DNA from: DAOVFN01 sp964607835
Lineage (GTDB): Archaea > Aenigmatarchaeota > Aenigmatarchaeia > QMZP01
Direction of reading: 5' to 3'
Assembly (NCBI GenBank): GCA_964607835.1
Contig: CAZSLL010000006.1
Coordinates: 13,064 to 77,063 of the forward strand
DNA: 64,000 nucleotides
Made by a program: the position numbers and the translations under genes. The notes beneath the pieces are model-generated. The model worked only from the letters and a program-made list of their open reading frames with translations. It was not told where the DNA came from and did not search any database. The stretch's first letter is position 1. The number at the start of each line of letters is the position of its first letter. Below are positions 55,347-64,000 of this stretch, one piece after another.

Positions 55347-56307
55347 TATTAATCACCTCTTCCCTCCTGACAGGCCTTATCTCGTCCATTCCGTATATCT
55401 CCGCGTACTTGTCCCAGATGCCGAAGCAAAGCCTTGAGAAGAAGCATGCCCCGCATTTCTTGGGCTTTACCTTGTCCCTTTTCCTGTTGTCCTTTATGTT
55501 AACCACGAAGTCAGTGCCCCTTAGTTGGGTCGCCGGCTGGACCATGTCCACCACGTGCTTTGCGTAATCCTTGAGCATGCAGTGGGGGATGTTGAAGACA
55601 GCCATCCATGTCTTGTCAGGACCCTCGTACATTTCAAGGCATTCCTTAAGGTAAGGCACGACATCGCTCATCCTTGGAACGACAGACTCAGCCGCCCTTT
55701 TGCTGTTCCTCAGAAGGCCGTCCACCACAACGAAGTCATATCTTATCTCGCTCACTCCCATCTCAATGAGCATTCTGGTGAAGCCGGGAAGGTCTTTGTA
55801 GTTCAGCCTTGTGATGACTATTGAAATCTTGACCTGCTGCCCCATATCCCTGAGGTTTCTTATTCCCTGCATGGCCTGGCGGTAGGCACCCTTGACGCCC
55901 ATGAGGTAGTCGTTGACCTCCTCCCTGGGGGAATGTATGGAAATGGCGAATTCTGTTGCCCCTGCATCTATCATCTTTCTGCAGTAATCCCGGTAAAAGA
56001 ATCTTCTCCCATTGCTCTGTACCTGTATCTGTCCTATTCCCCTGTCTCTGGCGTATTTCACAAGCTCGGGGAGATCGTTCCTCAATGTTGGCTCCCCCCC
56101 AGTCAAGCAGTATAAGGGGGCTCCTATGGACACCGCATAATCAATGTCCTTCTTTATCTCCTCTTTTGGCTTGTATCCATAACCCCTTTCTCTCCTTGCC
56201 TTGGCCATCTTGTGCCCAAAGGAGCAGAATATGCAGTTGCAGTTGCAGTTCAGCGTGACAATACTCTCAACCTTGTTTATCTTCTCAGGCCTCTTCTCAT
56301 CCGCCAT
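55288..56307 (-). CDS. radical SAM protein
   Basis: A 339-residue radical SAM enzyme. The 4Fe-4S motif is CNCNCIFC (C-x3-C-x2-C at about residues 22-29), then PLYCLTGGEPTLRNDL with the GGEP motif, and QIQVQSNGRRFF. A C-terminal cysteine group (KKCGACFFSRLCFG) suggests an auxiliary cluster like those of SPASM/twitch proteins that modify peptides. Substrate unknown. It lies in a run of minus-strand genes (map, NUDIX, radical SAM, ogt) with 0-1 base spacing or overlap, apparently one operon with protein- and nucleotide-repair flavour. Confidence 0.85.
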   Translation of the reverse strand: MADEKRPEKINKVESIVTLNCNCNCIFCSFGHKMAKARRERGYGYKPKEEIKKDIDYAVSIGAPLYCLTGGEPTLRNDLPELVKYARDRGIGQIQVQSNGRRFFYRDYCRKMIDAGATEFAISIHSPREEVNDYLMGVKGAYRQAMQGIRNLRDMGQQVKISIVITRLNYKDLPGFTRMLIEMGVSEIRYDFVVVDGLLRNSKRAAESVVPRMSDVVPYLKECLEMYEGPDKTWMAVFNIPHCMLKDYAKHVVDMVQPATQLRGTDFVVNIKDNRKRDKVKPKKCGACFFSRLCFGIWDKYAEIYGMDEIRPVRREEVINNELQEKGIRYSEEYTHGKC

Positions 56308-56308
56308 T

Positions 56309-56788
56309 TTAACCTATCTCCCTGAATTCCTTTTGAAGGTATCCCTGCTCTGTCCGCTCGATTACGCTGAAATGCCCTCCCTGCCTTCCCTTCATGAGTA
56401 TTTCCTTCACCATGAGCCTGTCGCTCGGGGTAAACTCCACCTTTCTGGAATCGAGCTCTTCCTCTTCAAGCCAGTGGGACTCGAACTCCCTTTGCCCTTT
56501 CTCTTCGATGTATTCCATCTCGCATAGCTGAATCATGAGATGCTTCACAACCTTTCCGTTCTCGACCACGTGCTCAGGTATGGTGGCGAGATTCTTCCTG
56601 AACCTCGACCTCACCCCTGTCTCCTCCTCAAGCTCTCGTTCGGCTGCCCCTTCCAGGGTTTCCCCAAAGTCAATCTTCCCGCCCGGAAGGCTCAGAAGCC
56701 CGCCAAAGGTCTTGCCCTCCCTTCTTATGAACAGGATTCTTCCATCCTTCCTGACAATGCATACTGCCACAGGAGTCACCAGCTCCAT
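56309..56788 (-). CDS. NUDIX hydrolase
   Basis: A 159-residue protein with a clear NUDIX box, GGKIDFGETLEGAAERELEEETGV (about residues 36-59), containing the catalytic REL.EETG. Members hydrolyse nucleoside diphosphates linked to another group, such as 8-oxo-dGTP, ADP-ribose or cap-like substrates. The N-terminus TPVAVCIVRKDGRILFIRREGK fits house-cleaning types. The exact substrate cannot be read. One base separates it from the radical SAM gene and none from the aminopeptidase gene. Confidence 0.9.
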   Translation of the reverse strand: MELVTPVAVCIVRKDGRILFIRREGKTFGGLLSLPGGKIDFGETLEGAAERELEEETGVRSRFRKNLATIPEHVVENGKVVKHLMIQLCEMEYIEEKGQREFESHWLEEEELDSRKVEFTPSDRLMVKEILMKGRQGGHFSVIERTEQGYLQKEFREIG

Positions 56789-57682
56789 TCATTCACCAAT
56801 CCTTGTTGTCACTATTGGCTTGTCTGCCATGACTATGGTGTGCTCTGCCTGGGCGATGGGCATGCCTGACGCTTCCCTGAGAACCGCGTAAGGCTCCAGA
56901 GCAGTCACGGCCTCCAGCTGCCTGAGGGCCATGGCAACCTTAACAGGGGATATCTCCCTGTAGAGCCACCGCTTTGCAAATGGTAGTGAAGAGTACTCGT
57001 TCTCAGCCATATCCAGTATCCTCCTTGCCTCTGGGGAGCGGACCGGCCTTCTCTGCAGAAACCTGAATATCTCCTTGACCCCTCCCTCCTTGACGTTGCC
57101 ATTGTCAGGGCAGGTGAATGGCTCGATGGCAACGACATCCCCTTCTTTGAATTCGTGATGCGAATCGTTGCTGGTGTTGAGTATGGCGGGAGGGCCGTGA
57201 AAGACATACCTGTCCAGAGTGTGCCCCGTAAGGTTCAGTATGAGTCCCATTCCCTGCTGCTTTGCGCTCTCCTCGATTACTGTTCCTATCTCGCCCACAG
57301 TAACGCCTGGCTTAAGGATACTGATGGCCTCGCTCAGAACTTTCTCGACCCCCTTCACCAGCTCGTTCCTGCCTGAGCACCATGTAACCGCGGTGTCTCC
57401 AATGTAGCCATCCACGTGCGCGCCCACGTCAATCTTGACAAGGTCGCTTTCTTCGATTGTCTTTTCGTCGTTGTGTGTTGGTGTATAGTGGGCCGCAACC
57501 TCATTGACTGATATGTTCACGGGAAATGCGGCGTTTGCCCCCTTCTTCTCTATGTGGCCCTCGGCAGCCTCTGCTATGTCCAGAAGCCTTGCCCCTGGCC
57601 TGCACGCCCTGAGGGCCCGGTCCCTGGCCTCTGCGGCGATTCTGCCTGCCTTTCTGTATTTTTCCAGAATTCCCTCATCCAT
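56789..57682 (-). CDS. map: methionine aminopeptidase, type II
   Basis: Removes the initiator methionine from nascent proteins with two metal ions. The 297-residue protein has AAFPVNISVNEVAAHYTP, DLVKIDVGAHVDGYIGDTAVTW (two metal aspartates), NLTGHTLDRYVFHG (catalytic His), DVVAIEPFTC (metal Glu) and a final metal Glu near AEHTIVM. Insertion length fits type II. The frame is open from 57793, but the ATG at 57682 (MDEGILEKYRKAG) is the usual N-terminus. A CCTATTTGAATAC element lies about 25-30 bases upstream. First gene of the apparent operon. Confidence 0.93.
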   Translation of the reverse strand: MDEGILEKYRKAGRIAAEARDRALRACRPGARLLDIAEAAEGHIEKKGANAAFPVNISVNEVAAHYTPTHNDEKTIEESDLVKIDVGAHVDGYIGDTAVTWCSGRNELVKGVEKVLSEAISILKPGVTVGEIGTVIEESAKQQGMGLILNLTGHTLDRYVFHGPPAILNTSNDSHHEFKEGDVVAIEPFTCPDNGNVKEGGVKEIFRFLQRRPVRSPEARRILDMAENEYSSLPFAKRWLYREISPVKVAMALRQLEAVTALEPYAVLREASGMPIAQAEHTIVMADKPIVTTRIGE

Positions 57683-57714
57683 CCATGAAGGATTGGAAGG
57701 AGTATTCAAATAGG

Positions 57715-60700
57715 TTACGCCCTTCCGGAGAGCCTGTCCCCTGCCAGTGCGTAGATGAATCCTGAAAGCACCAGCAGGAGGGCAATGGCCCATCCCCCCA
57801 GCCCCGGGAAGAATGCAGGGAAGGTTATCCTTATATCTGTGCTGTGGGTGTCGTTGAGGTGCACATCGAGCTCTGACTGGGCTGTCATGTTAATAATGTA
57901 CAGCCCGGGGTCAGAGGAAAGCACCCTTATGTAATAAACCCTCTGCTCGTATGTGTAAACATCAAACGCCTTTATGCTCCTCCTGTCCGGAGCCAGCTCA
58001 CAGTCCGTGGGGCTGCACTCTATTTCGAACTCTGCGTGCGGGTATCCTGTTAGGTTTATTGTTATGTTATCCGGCTGGTCCAGTATATTGGTTATTACAA
58101 CAGGCAGAATGTTGGACTCTCCCAGCGAGATGTGGTAATTAGAGGTCCCGAACCTGGCCAGCGGGTGCGAGGTGAATACCCCGTAGGAGCTTGCGAATGA
58201 GTTGCCTGCCCGGTCCTCTGCCACCACCCTGAATCTCAGCAGGGTCTCCTCATTGTACCCCACAAGCAGCCTCCCGATGCCCGAGTCAGCGGAGCTGCAC
58301 ACGACAGAGCCCTGCTCAGGCCCCTCGCCGCATTCGATATCTCCCTGGGTGAAGGTGTCGTTGTACACCGAGTACTCAATCCTGCTGCTGGATATGCCTG
58401 AAAGCGAGTCCGAGGATGTTGCTGTTATGTTGATGAGCGTGACATCGGCTCCTGGCGGTATGAAGTCAGAGCCCAGTGGATTGCCGTTCTGGTCCCTTGA
58501 GAAATGCCCTGCCGAAGGTGCTGTTCTGTCTATGGTCACGTTGGTGACGTTGTACACCACATGGCCTGACACGTCGCTGGCGCTTATGTTTATGAAATAT
58601 GTCCTGCCCTCAAGAAGGTTCACCGCAGGGCTCCCTGATGAGCCGAAAGTGTCGCTTGTCGCTGTGCCAGGATAGGTGTTCCAGGCCTGCCATCCCCCTG
58701 GTGCGGGCGTTCCTGGCCAGTCCGCTTCCTGATAGGATATCTGGTACTGGTCAATGTCCGGGTCCTCTGTGCTCCAATGCAGGCTGAATGATTCCGAACT
58801 GGTCCACGCGAAATCAGGCTGCTCCAGTATGACCACGGGCGCAGAGAGGTCAACCGTTGTAGTTTCTGTGGGAGACCAGTCCCCGAGATTGCCTGCCACA
58901 TCCTTTCCCCTCCCGCGGAAGTCATAAGTGGCCTCTTCCAGCCCGCTGCAGGTATATGTCTGGTAGTTGCTCCCTGAACCGGACAGCCAGCAGTCCGCAT
59001 AACCGTCCATGTTAGTCCATGAACCTGAGTCCACCCTTATCTCTCCATTGAAGTCGCCCAGGAGAGACTCGCCCTCAGTAAGGTAGAATGTGACGCTGAA
59101 GTCCCCGCTTGCCTGGAAGTCAGGGATGTCCTCCACAGTGCAGGAAGGAGCCTGGACGTCCACGGTTACATTCTTGTATGGCCCTGGGTTGCCGGCATAC
59201 TCAAAGACGTTGCCTGCCCTGTCCCTTGCCCTTATCCTGAAGAATATGGTGTCATTGTTGTGCGTGTTTACCTGTATTGGGGAGTTGGGGCCAAAGACTT
59301 CGCTGACGCTCGTGGTGCCTGTCAGCCAGTCGGTCCATGCCTGCTCCTCAGCCTGGCTGGCCCTGTCAAAAATCATGTACTGGATATCAAAGCTTTCTAT
59401 CCCTGAGCCAGGCGGCGGGTCAATTCCGTCCCAGAACACATCGAACTCAGCTCCTGCTCCCTGGGTCTCATTCACGTAAGCAGGAAGGTCCTCCACCCAG
59501 GGTTCAGGATCCTGGCGGTCTATCTTTATGGCCGTGCTTTTCGGGGACTCTGTGTTTCCGAGAGTGTCTGACGAATAGTAAACTATGGTAGTGGTGCCTT
59601 CATCAGTTAAGGTTATGGTTCCTGAGTACACCTGGTCAGGGGTGCATCCTGTGTCAGGCTGCTGGTATGTGCAGTACATGGTCCCTGACGGGTCGCATCC
59701 CGCCCCTGATACGTCATCGCACACAAGGTCCACATTGACCTGCGAACGGTACCAGCCGTCATTGCCGGCTGTCCCGGTTATGTCAGGGGATGTGACAGGC
59801 GCCTGCTTGTCAATGTTTATCTGGCTGGAAGTCTTCAGGGATTCCTGGTTGCCTGCTATGTCTGTGGAGTAGTATCTGACATACTGCTGGCACACGCTCC
59901 CTGACGAGCACTGGACGTCAACCATGATGATTCCGGATGAGATGTCGTAGTCAGCGCCGGGGGGTGTGCAGGAGTCAGAGCCTATGCAATACCTGGCCTT
60001 GTCGCATCCGGAGCCGTCAGCCAGGTCATCACACTGGAGCTCTATGCTCTGGTCTGAAGCTGACCAGCCTGCGCTTGAGTTGTCCGTTGTTGCGGGTTCA
60101 ATATAATCGTGCCATATTCCTGAGAGGCATTTCCATGAGCCATCCTCGTAATCATTGTCGTAGCACACGTTGTCGAACACGCAGTCAGCCTCGTCATCGC
60201 AGCAGGCGTAATTGTCAGAAGAGCGTATGCAATATCCCTCGCCGCCGTCCAGGCACTCTCCTGCCTTCTCCACAGAGGGGTCGTCTCCGCAGCAGCAGTC
60301 TGTCTGTATACCTGTGGTGTCAGGGTCGCAGTCCACGCCCCCCGGCGCCCAGAAACCCGGACCCATAAGGCACTCGCACCATTCCTGGCTGGAGTCGTAA
60401 TTGACCTGGTACACCCCCTCTGCCCATCCTGTGTACTCCCAATCAGTGCTCTGGCAGGCTGAGCCATCCAGGTAGTCAACGCTGGCCCTCATCCTGACAT
60501 CATATCCTCCCTCCTGCCCTCCAGGGCAGAATGTATAGGGGTCAAAGCTGTTGTTGAAGTTCTCGAATTTCTCGGGAGTGCTTCCGCATGTCCCTGACTC
60601 GCTTGAAAATATGGTGTCAAACCATGCGCTCTGGGTCCCGTCAGGGGCTCTTATCTGAATGTCAACGTCATTGACCTCGCAGCAGTCTTTCTGGCTTCCG

Positions 60701-61275
60701 TCGCTGCTCTCCCCCCAATAGACCTGCACGCAAGCCCCGTATTCGCATTCCTCTCCTGCATTGCAGTCGCTGTCATCAACGCACGCCACGCACTCGCATG
60801 CTGAGGTGCAGGTCCCGCTGCACTGGCTGTCCTCGCTGCACGTGTCAGTTGCGTCGTCGCCAAAACAGCATGAATATTTGGATGACCACGTATAGCCCCC
60901 GCACTCGCACCATTCCTGCCGTGCGTCATAATCCAGTTCATACAAATCCTCGTACCAATTGCTCTCCTCCCATTGGTATATGTCGCAGTAGTCGCCGTCC
61001 ACGGCAGAGGAGGCCTGCACCTTCACATCATAGAAGCCTTCGCCTTCTGCACACCAGTCAGGGAAGTATGACCATTCGTATATTATATCAGGGGAAACCT
61101 CGCAGGTGCCACCCTTAGTGGACCTGGTGCCCATGGGATACCAATCACTTTCTGTTACCCCGTCCGGGGCCCTGAGCTTCATCTCCATATTCTGTGAATC
61201 GCAGCATTGCGACCGCACAGGATAGGTAATCATGAGAAAAAGACCTATAACTAATAACGCCCGCCATGCCCACAT
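57715..61275 (-). CDS. giant surface protein with Cys-rich and Ig-like domains
   Basis: An 1186-residue secreted protein, the largest here. Signal peptide 1-23 (ALLVIGLFLMITYPVRS). Residues ~25-370 hold at least two copies of a Cys-rich domain beginning CC...M.LRAPDG (CCDSQNMEMKLRAPDG and CCEVNDVDIQIRAPDG). Residues ~400-1080 contain repeated Ig/fibronectin-like units with the pattern Y.S.D..GN.E....I.ID...P, as in bacterial and archaeal adhesins. A C-terminal membrane helix (GLGGWAIALLLVLSGFIYALAG) ends with RLSGRA. Probably a cell-surface adhesin or envelope stalk. Confidence 0.82.
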   Translation of the reverse strand: MWAWRALLVIGLFLMITYPVRSQCCDSQNMEMKLRAPDGVTESDWYPMGTRSTKGGTCEVSPDIIYEWSYFPDWCAEGEGFYDVKVQASSAVDGDYCDIYQWEESNWYEDLYELDYDARQEWCECGGYTWSSKYSCCFGDDATDTCSEDSQCSGTCTSACECVACVDDSDCNAGEECEYGACVQVYWGESSDGSQKDCCEVNDVDIQIRAPDGTQSAWFDTIFSSESGTCGSTPEKFENFNNSFDPYTFCPGGQEGGYDVRMRASVDYLDGSACQSTDWEYTGWAEGVYQVNYDSSQEWCECLMGPGFWAPGGVDCDPDTTGIQTDCCCGDDPSVEKAGECLDGGEGYCIRSSDNYACCDDEADCVFDNVCYDNDYEDGSWKCLSGIWHDYIEPATTDNSSAGWSASDQSIELQCDDLADGSGCDKARYCIGSDSCTPPGADYDISSGIIMVDVQCSSGSVCQQYVRYYSTDIAGNQESLKTSSQINIDKQAPVTSPDITGTAGNDGWYRSQVNVDLVCDDVSGAGCDPSGTMYCTYQQPDTGCTPDQVYSGTITLTDEGTTTIVYYSSDTLGNTESPKSTAIKIDRQDPEPWVEDLPAYVNETQGAGAEFDVFWDGIDPPPGSGIESFDIQYMIFDRASQAEEQAWTDWLTGTTSVSEVFGPNSPIQVNTHNNDTIFFRIRARDRAGNVFEYAGNPGPYKNVTVDVQAPSCTVEDIPDFQASGDFSVTFYLTEGESLLGDFNGEIRVDSGSWTNMDGYADCWLSGSGSNYQTYTCSGLEEATYDFRGRGKDVAGNLGDWSPTETTTVDLSAPVVILEQPDFAWTSSESFSLHWSTEDPDIDQYQISYQEADWPGTPAPGGWQAWNTYPGTATSDTFGSSGSPAVNLLEGRTYFINISASDVSGHVVYNVTNVTIDRTAPSAGHFSRDQNGNPLGSDFIPPGADVTLINITATSSDSLSGISSSRIEYSVYNDTFTQGDIECGEGPEQGSVVCSSADSGIGRLLVGYNEETLLRFRVVAEDRAGNSFASSYGVFTSHPLARFGTSNYHISLGESNILPVVITNILDQPDNITINLTGYPHAEFEIECSPTDCELAPDRRSIKAFDVYTYEQRVYYIRVLSSDPGLYIINMTAQSELDVHLNDTHSTDIRITFPAFFPGLGGWAIALLLVLSGFIYALAGDRLSGRA

Positions 61276-61346
61276 AATATATTATTGGGCGTGTTAATAT
61301 ATAATGTAACTATTGCGTAGTTAATGCAGGTGTTGGTGCGGATTTT

Positions 61347-61842
61347 ATGGACCCGGTAGCAGGATTCGTGGAGTGGTCTCTTCAGTTCATAGGGGTATGG
61401 GGCTACCTGGGGCTCTTCATAGTGGAGATTATAGGCTCTGCCTCCATAATATTCCCTGCGCCTGCCTTTGCGGTGAACTTCATACTCGGGGGGACCCCTG
61501 GATTCAATCCATGGATAGTGGGGATAGTTGCCGGCGCGGGCTCCACAATAGGCGAAATAACAGGTTACGGTGTTGGAAGGGGAGGAAGGGAAGTTCTTGA
61601 GAGGAAATACTCAAAGCTGCTGAACAGGACCAGGAAATGGATGCAGGAGCACGGGGATTTCCTCATCATCACGGTATNNNNNNNNNNCCCTGCCTCATGA
61701 CATAGTGGGAATGATAGCGGGCGCAGTGAACTATCCTGTCAAGAAATTCCTCCTGGCCACCCTGGTGGGAAAGATTTTCGCAGGAATAGTTATAGCATGG
61801 GCAGGCTACTACAGCTTCGACCTTTTGACGGCCTTTTTCTAA
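61347..61842 (+). CDS. DedA/SNARE-associated membrane protein, interrupted by assembly gap
   Basis: A polytopic VTT-domain protein. Before the gap it reads WGYLGLFIVEIIGSASIIFPAPAFAVNFILGG, GIVAGAGSTIGEITGYGVGRGGRE and KYSKLLNRTRKWMQEHGDFLIIT. After the gap, in a second frame that ends at 61842, it reads PHDIVGMIAGAVNYPVKKFLLATLVGKIFAGIV. These are the expected N- and C-terminal parts of one DedA-family protein, so the 10 N (61678-61687) replace an unknown number of bases within it. DedA proteins act as lipid flippases or scramblases in several systems; substrate here unknown. Confidence 0.85.
61678..61687. other. assembly gap (10 N)
   Basis: Ten N bases inside the DedA-family gene. Probably a scaffold join of unknown length; frame is not preserved across it. 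Confidence 0.95.
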
Positions 61843-62750
61843 ACCCCTTTCAGAAGGCTATACGCTGACTCTGCTGCTATGGCTCCGTCGCCTGCTGCCG
61901 TAACTATCTTTTTGGAGGGATTGTTGCAGCAGTCCCCTGCCGCGAATATGCCCTTGATGCTGGTCTTCTGGTGCCTGTCCACCTCGATGTATCCCTTTTC
62001 GTCGAGCTTTATGCCCGCCTTCCTTGCCATTTCTGAGGTAGGCACCACGCCGAAGGCCACGAACACTCCTTCTGCCTTCTCCTCGCGCTTGTCCCCTGTC
62101 TTCTTTTCCAGAAGGACTATTGACTCCACCTTGTTATCGCCCCTTATCTCGAGGGGCTGGGTGCTCCAGAGTATCCTGACACCGCTCTTCTCGAGCCTCT
62201 TCTGCCAGGCCTCTGCCGCCCTGAGCTCGTCCCTCCTGTGCACCAGGGTGGTCTCCGCCCCCACCTGGTCAAGGAGTATGGCGTATCCTGCAGCCGTGTC
62301 CCCGCCTCCCAGAACAAAGACCCTCTTGCCCTTGAAGAGCGGCGCGTCGCACGAGGCGCAGTATGACACGCCCTTTCCAGCGAACTCGTCCTCTCCCTTT
62401 ATTATCCCCTTCCTGTGCTTTGCGCCTGTGGAGATTATGACAGCCCTTCCCTCGAACTCCTTGTCCCCTGCCCTAACCGTGAAGGCCCTGTCCTTCCTGA
62501 TTATCTCAGTGACCTTAGCCTCGATTGTCTCGCAGCCCAGCTTCTTTGCGTGGTCCCTGAACTTCCTCACCAGGTCCATTCCCTTTATCCCGGGGTCCCC
62601 TGGCCAGTCGTCAACCAGTGTGGCCTCCTCTGCCAGGGAGAGCTCCATGGGGTCTGAAAGTATGAGGGTCTTAAGCCCCCTCCTGACCGCGAATATGCCC
62701 GCGGTTATGCCCGCAGGGCCTGAGCCAATCACTATGATGTCGTGCCTCAT
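61839..62750 (-). CDS. trxB: thioredoxin reductase-like FAD oxidoreductase
   Basis: A 303-residue flavoprotein. FAD motif VIGSGPAGITAGIFAVRRG at the N-terminus, redox-active CASCD near residue 132, NAD(P)H motif VFVLGGGDTAAGYA, and GIFAAGDCC near the end. It transfers electrons from NAD(P)H to thioredoxin or glutaredoxin-like proteins, and many archaeal members have broader partners. The nucleotide-binding region (HRRDELRAA) favours NADPH. Its start overlaps the stop of the upstream secreted protein gene (ATGA); convergent with the DedA gene by 4 bases. Confidence 0.93.
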   Translation of the reverse strand: MRHDIIVIGSGPAGITAGIFAVRRGLKTLILSDPMELSLAEEATLVDDWPGDPGIKGMDLVRKFRDHAKKLGCETIEAKVTEIIRKDRAFTVRAGDKEFEGRAVIISTGAKHRKGIIKGEDEFAGKGVSYCASCDAPLFKGKRVFVLGGGDTAAGYAILLDQVGAETTLVHRRDELRAAEAWQKRLEKSGVRILWSTQPLEIRGDNKVESIVLLEKKTGDKREEKAEGVFVAFGVVPTSEMARKAGIKLDEKGYIEVDRHQKTSIKGIFAAGDCCNNPSKKIVTAAGDGAIAAESAYSLLKGV

Positions 62751-63316
62751 GACGCTCTTACCTCCACCAGGGGCCTTCCCCCGCTCTGGCCCTTATTTTC
62801 TATCACCAGCTTAAAAATCCCCCTGCTCATGCCCAGCGCTCCCTCGAGGTCTATTCCAGAGTACCTGAGGGTAACCTCCAGGGGGTGGTATTTCCCCAGC
62901 CCGAATCCGAATGCAGGGGAGACATAATCCAGGAATTCCCCGCCCTCTATGTCAGGCATCCTCTTCTGGATGTCCTCCCATCCGCCCCGGGTAAAAGCAA
63001 GGTATGCAGGCTCTCCCATGTCAGAAGAGATGCCTATGGAGTGCCACCCGTCTCCGCCCTCTGTCACCAGCCCTGAGCCTGCCTGGGCAGCAAGCCCCAT
63101 GAGGCTGTTTCCAAGGAAGGATGCTATGAAAAGGCTCTCAGGGCTGGAATAGCTGGTCCTCTCCCCAAGGTCTGAGGCGTCTGCATCACCCAGGCCAGGG
63201 ACGTGCACGGTCTGGGAGCTCTGGTTCACCCTGAGCTCAAGAACAAGCTCTGACTGGCCTGCAGCGGACTGCGCAGTGAGCAGGATTCCTGCAACAATAG
63301 CCAAAAAGAGCCTCAT
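62747..63316 (-). CDS. secreted hypothetical protein
   Basis: A 189-residue protein with a signal peptide (MRLFLAIVAGILLTAQSAAGQ, likely cut after AAG). The mature part is beta-rich with few charged clusters (SELVLELRVNQSSQTVHVPGLGD, LEVTLRYSGIDLEG) and no cysteines. The family is not recognised. Coupled to trxB through an ATGA overlap, which suggests joint expression but not a shared pathway. Confidence 0.65.
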   Translation of the reverse strand: MRLFLAIVAGILLTAQSAAGQSELVLELRVNQSSQTVHVPGLGDADASDLGERTSYSSPESLFIASFLGNSLMGLAAQAGSGLVTEGGDGWHSIGISSDMGEPAYLAFTRGGWEDIQKRMPDIEGGEFLDYVSPAFGFGLGKYHPLEVTLRYSGIDLEGALGMSRGIFKLVIENKGQSGGRPLVEVRAS

Positions 63317-63355
63317 GTATAGATTATGAATCCCGGGATTATTATACCTTCCGGC

Positions 63356-64000
63356 TTACTCCCATAGAAGTAGCCTCAGGTTAACGTTCCCTCCTCCTGC
63401 CAGGGGCCTCTCCATCTCCCTGGCGAACACGTCCCGGTTTCCAGGAGGCTCGGGACCGAACGAGCCCTGCACAGAGCCTGACCACTCCAGCCGGATTTCT
63501 CCCTGCAGCTCCAGCTGCTCCCTGAATGCCTGGTAGCCCATGTCATCCAGTCCTGAAAGGGCCCCAGGGGACACGGCCTTCCTGGGCACCCCTGTGAGGG
63601 GAAGGGTCTGGTTGGCGCCTGACGTTGGCAGGGACGCATCGCACCATCCCGTTCCTGCCCGGGACATTACAATATCGAATGCATTGTCCCCCTCCTCCAG
63701 GGAGGCTTCCCAGTATACCCTGCTTCCTGAGAGCATGCAGTCCAGCTCCTGGCCGCTTGCGGAAAGAACACCCAGCCCCGCTTCCATGCCCTCCGGGATG
63801 CCAGGAGCAGCGAAAAGTGTATCCTGGCCCGCATCCTGGGCATGGTGAGTGACCGGTATCCGGACCTCCTGGACCTCCACCGCGTCCAGGGCCTCCTGCG
63901 TTGTCCTCTCCATGCCCGCTGATATTGACGCCTCCTCAGGGAACAGCCCGAAATAGAATGTGAATGACCAGCTCATGAAAACAAGGAATATGCCTATGGC
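63356..64000 (-). CDS. membrane-anchored or secreted protein, N-terminus outside window
   Basis: The frame continues past the right edge: codons before the ATG at 63976 encode AIGIFLVF, which together with MSWSFTFYFGLF forms a hydrophobic helix, so the true start lies beyond the window. After the helix follows an extracytoplasmic domain (PEEASISAGMERTTQEALDAVEVQEVRIPVTHH) of about 195 residues with two cysteines. No domain is recognised. Same strand as the secreted gene at 62747, 39 bases apart, perhaps one operon. Confidence 0.65.
   Translation of the reverse strand, partial: AIGIFLVFMSWSFTFYFGLFPEEASISAGMERTTQEALDAVEVQEVRIPVTHHAQDAGQDTLFAAPGIPEGMEAGLGVLSASGQELDCMLSGSRVYWEASLEEGDNAFDIVMSRAGTGWCDASLPTSGANQTLPLTGVPRKAVSPGALSGLDDMGYQAFREQLELQGEIRLEWSGSVQGSFGPEPPGNRDVFAREMERPLAGGGNVNLRLLLWE

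Overview
This window comes from an archaeon. It carries RadA, an archaeal RPA, a HerA-type ATPase, an Lhr helicase, aIF2-gamma, the RNase P subunit Rpp30, Trm5, ribosomal proteins L6 and L32e, and an RNA polymerase with both B (B''/B') and A (A'/A'') split. Many genes start about 25-30 nt downstream of a TATA-like box, as leaderless archaeal genes do. Superoxide reductase suggests an anaerobic or microaerophilic life. Intron-rich tRNA genes, broken-up ribosomal operons and very many cysteine-rich or N-glycosylation-rich surface proteins suggest a DPANN-type lineage (Micrarchaeota/Diapherotrites-like); this placement is inference.

Layout. 1-3.3 kb: end of a Cys-rich surface protein, RPA and RadA, with a tiny acidic ORF. 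3.9-9.7 kb: an AT-rich island bounded by a 14-bp direct repeat that copies the 3' end of the neighbouring AAA+ ATPase gene, with an 11-bp inverted repeat just inside. It carries small ORFs, a ribbon-helix-helix protein with a HExxH peptidase, a series of lipoproteins with near-identical leaderless promoters, and a seven-bladed propeller protein cut by an assembly gap. 9.7-26.9 kb: housekeeping (Cdc6-like ATPase with repeats upstream, ThpR, M42 peptidase, Trm5, UV glycosylase, superoxide reductase, Pcm, Rpp30, TadC-like protein, CysS) mixed with surface proteins. 27-38.4 kb: a MopE-type metal-binding surface protein, Lhr helicase behind three palindromes, ArsM, a metallophosphoesterase, UppP and HerA.

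38.4-42 kb: aIF2-gamma, then an RNA cluster. I read tRNA-Lys(CTT), tRNA-Asp(GTC) and tRNA-Lys(TTT), each interrupted twice and all with an intron in the T-loop, plus a 5S rRNA with a 36-nt insertion in loop C. A LAGLIDADG-type protein gene runs antisense into the last tRNA. 42-51 kb: a TrmB-type regulator with a structured leader, then rpoH-rpoB''-rpoB'-rpoA'-rpoA'', the last with a histone-H1-like tail. 51-64 kb: an M64-like surface protease, L6-L32e, a zinc ribbon, an alkyltransferase, radical SAM, NUDIX and methionine aminopeptidase genes, a giant Ig-like surface protein, a DedA protein (second assembly gap), thioredoxin reductase and secreted proteins.

Functionally the window combines information processing (transcription, translation, tRNA maturation, recombination and repair) with a large investment in cell-surface proteins. 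The most unusual parts are the tRNA/5S intron cluster, the bounded island and the regulatory palindromes.
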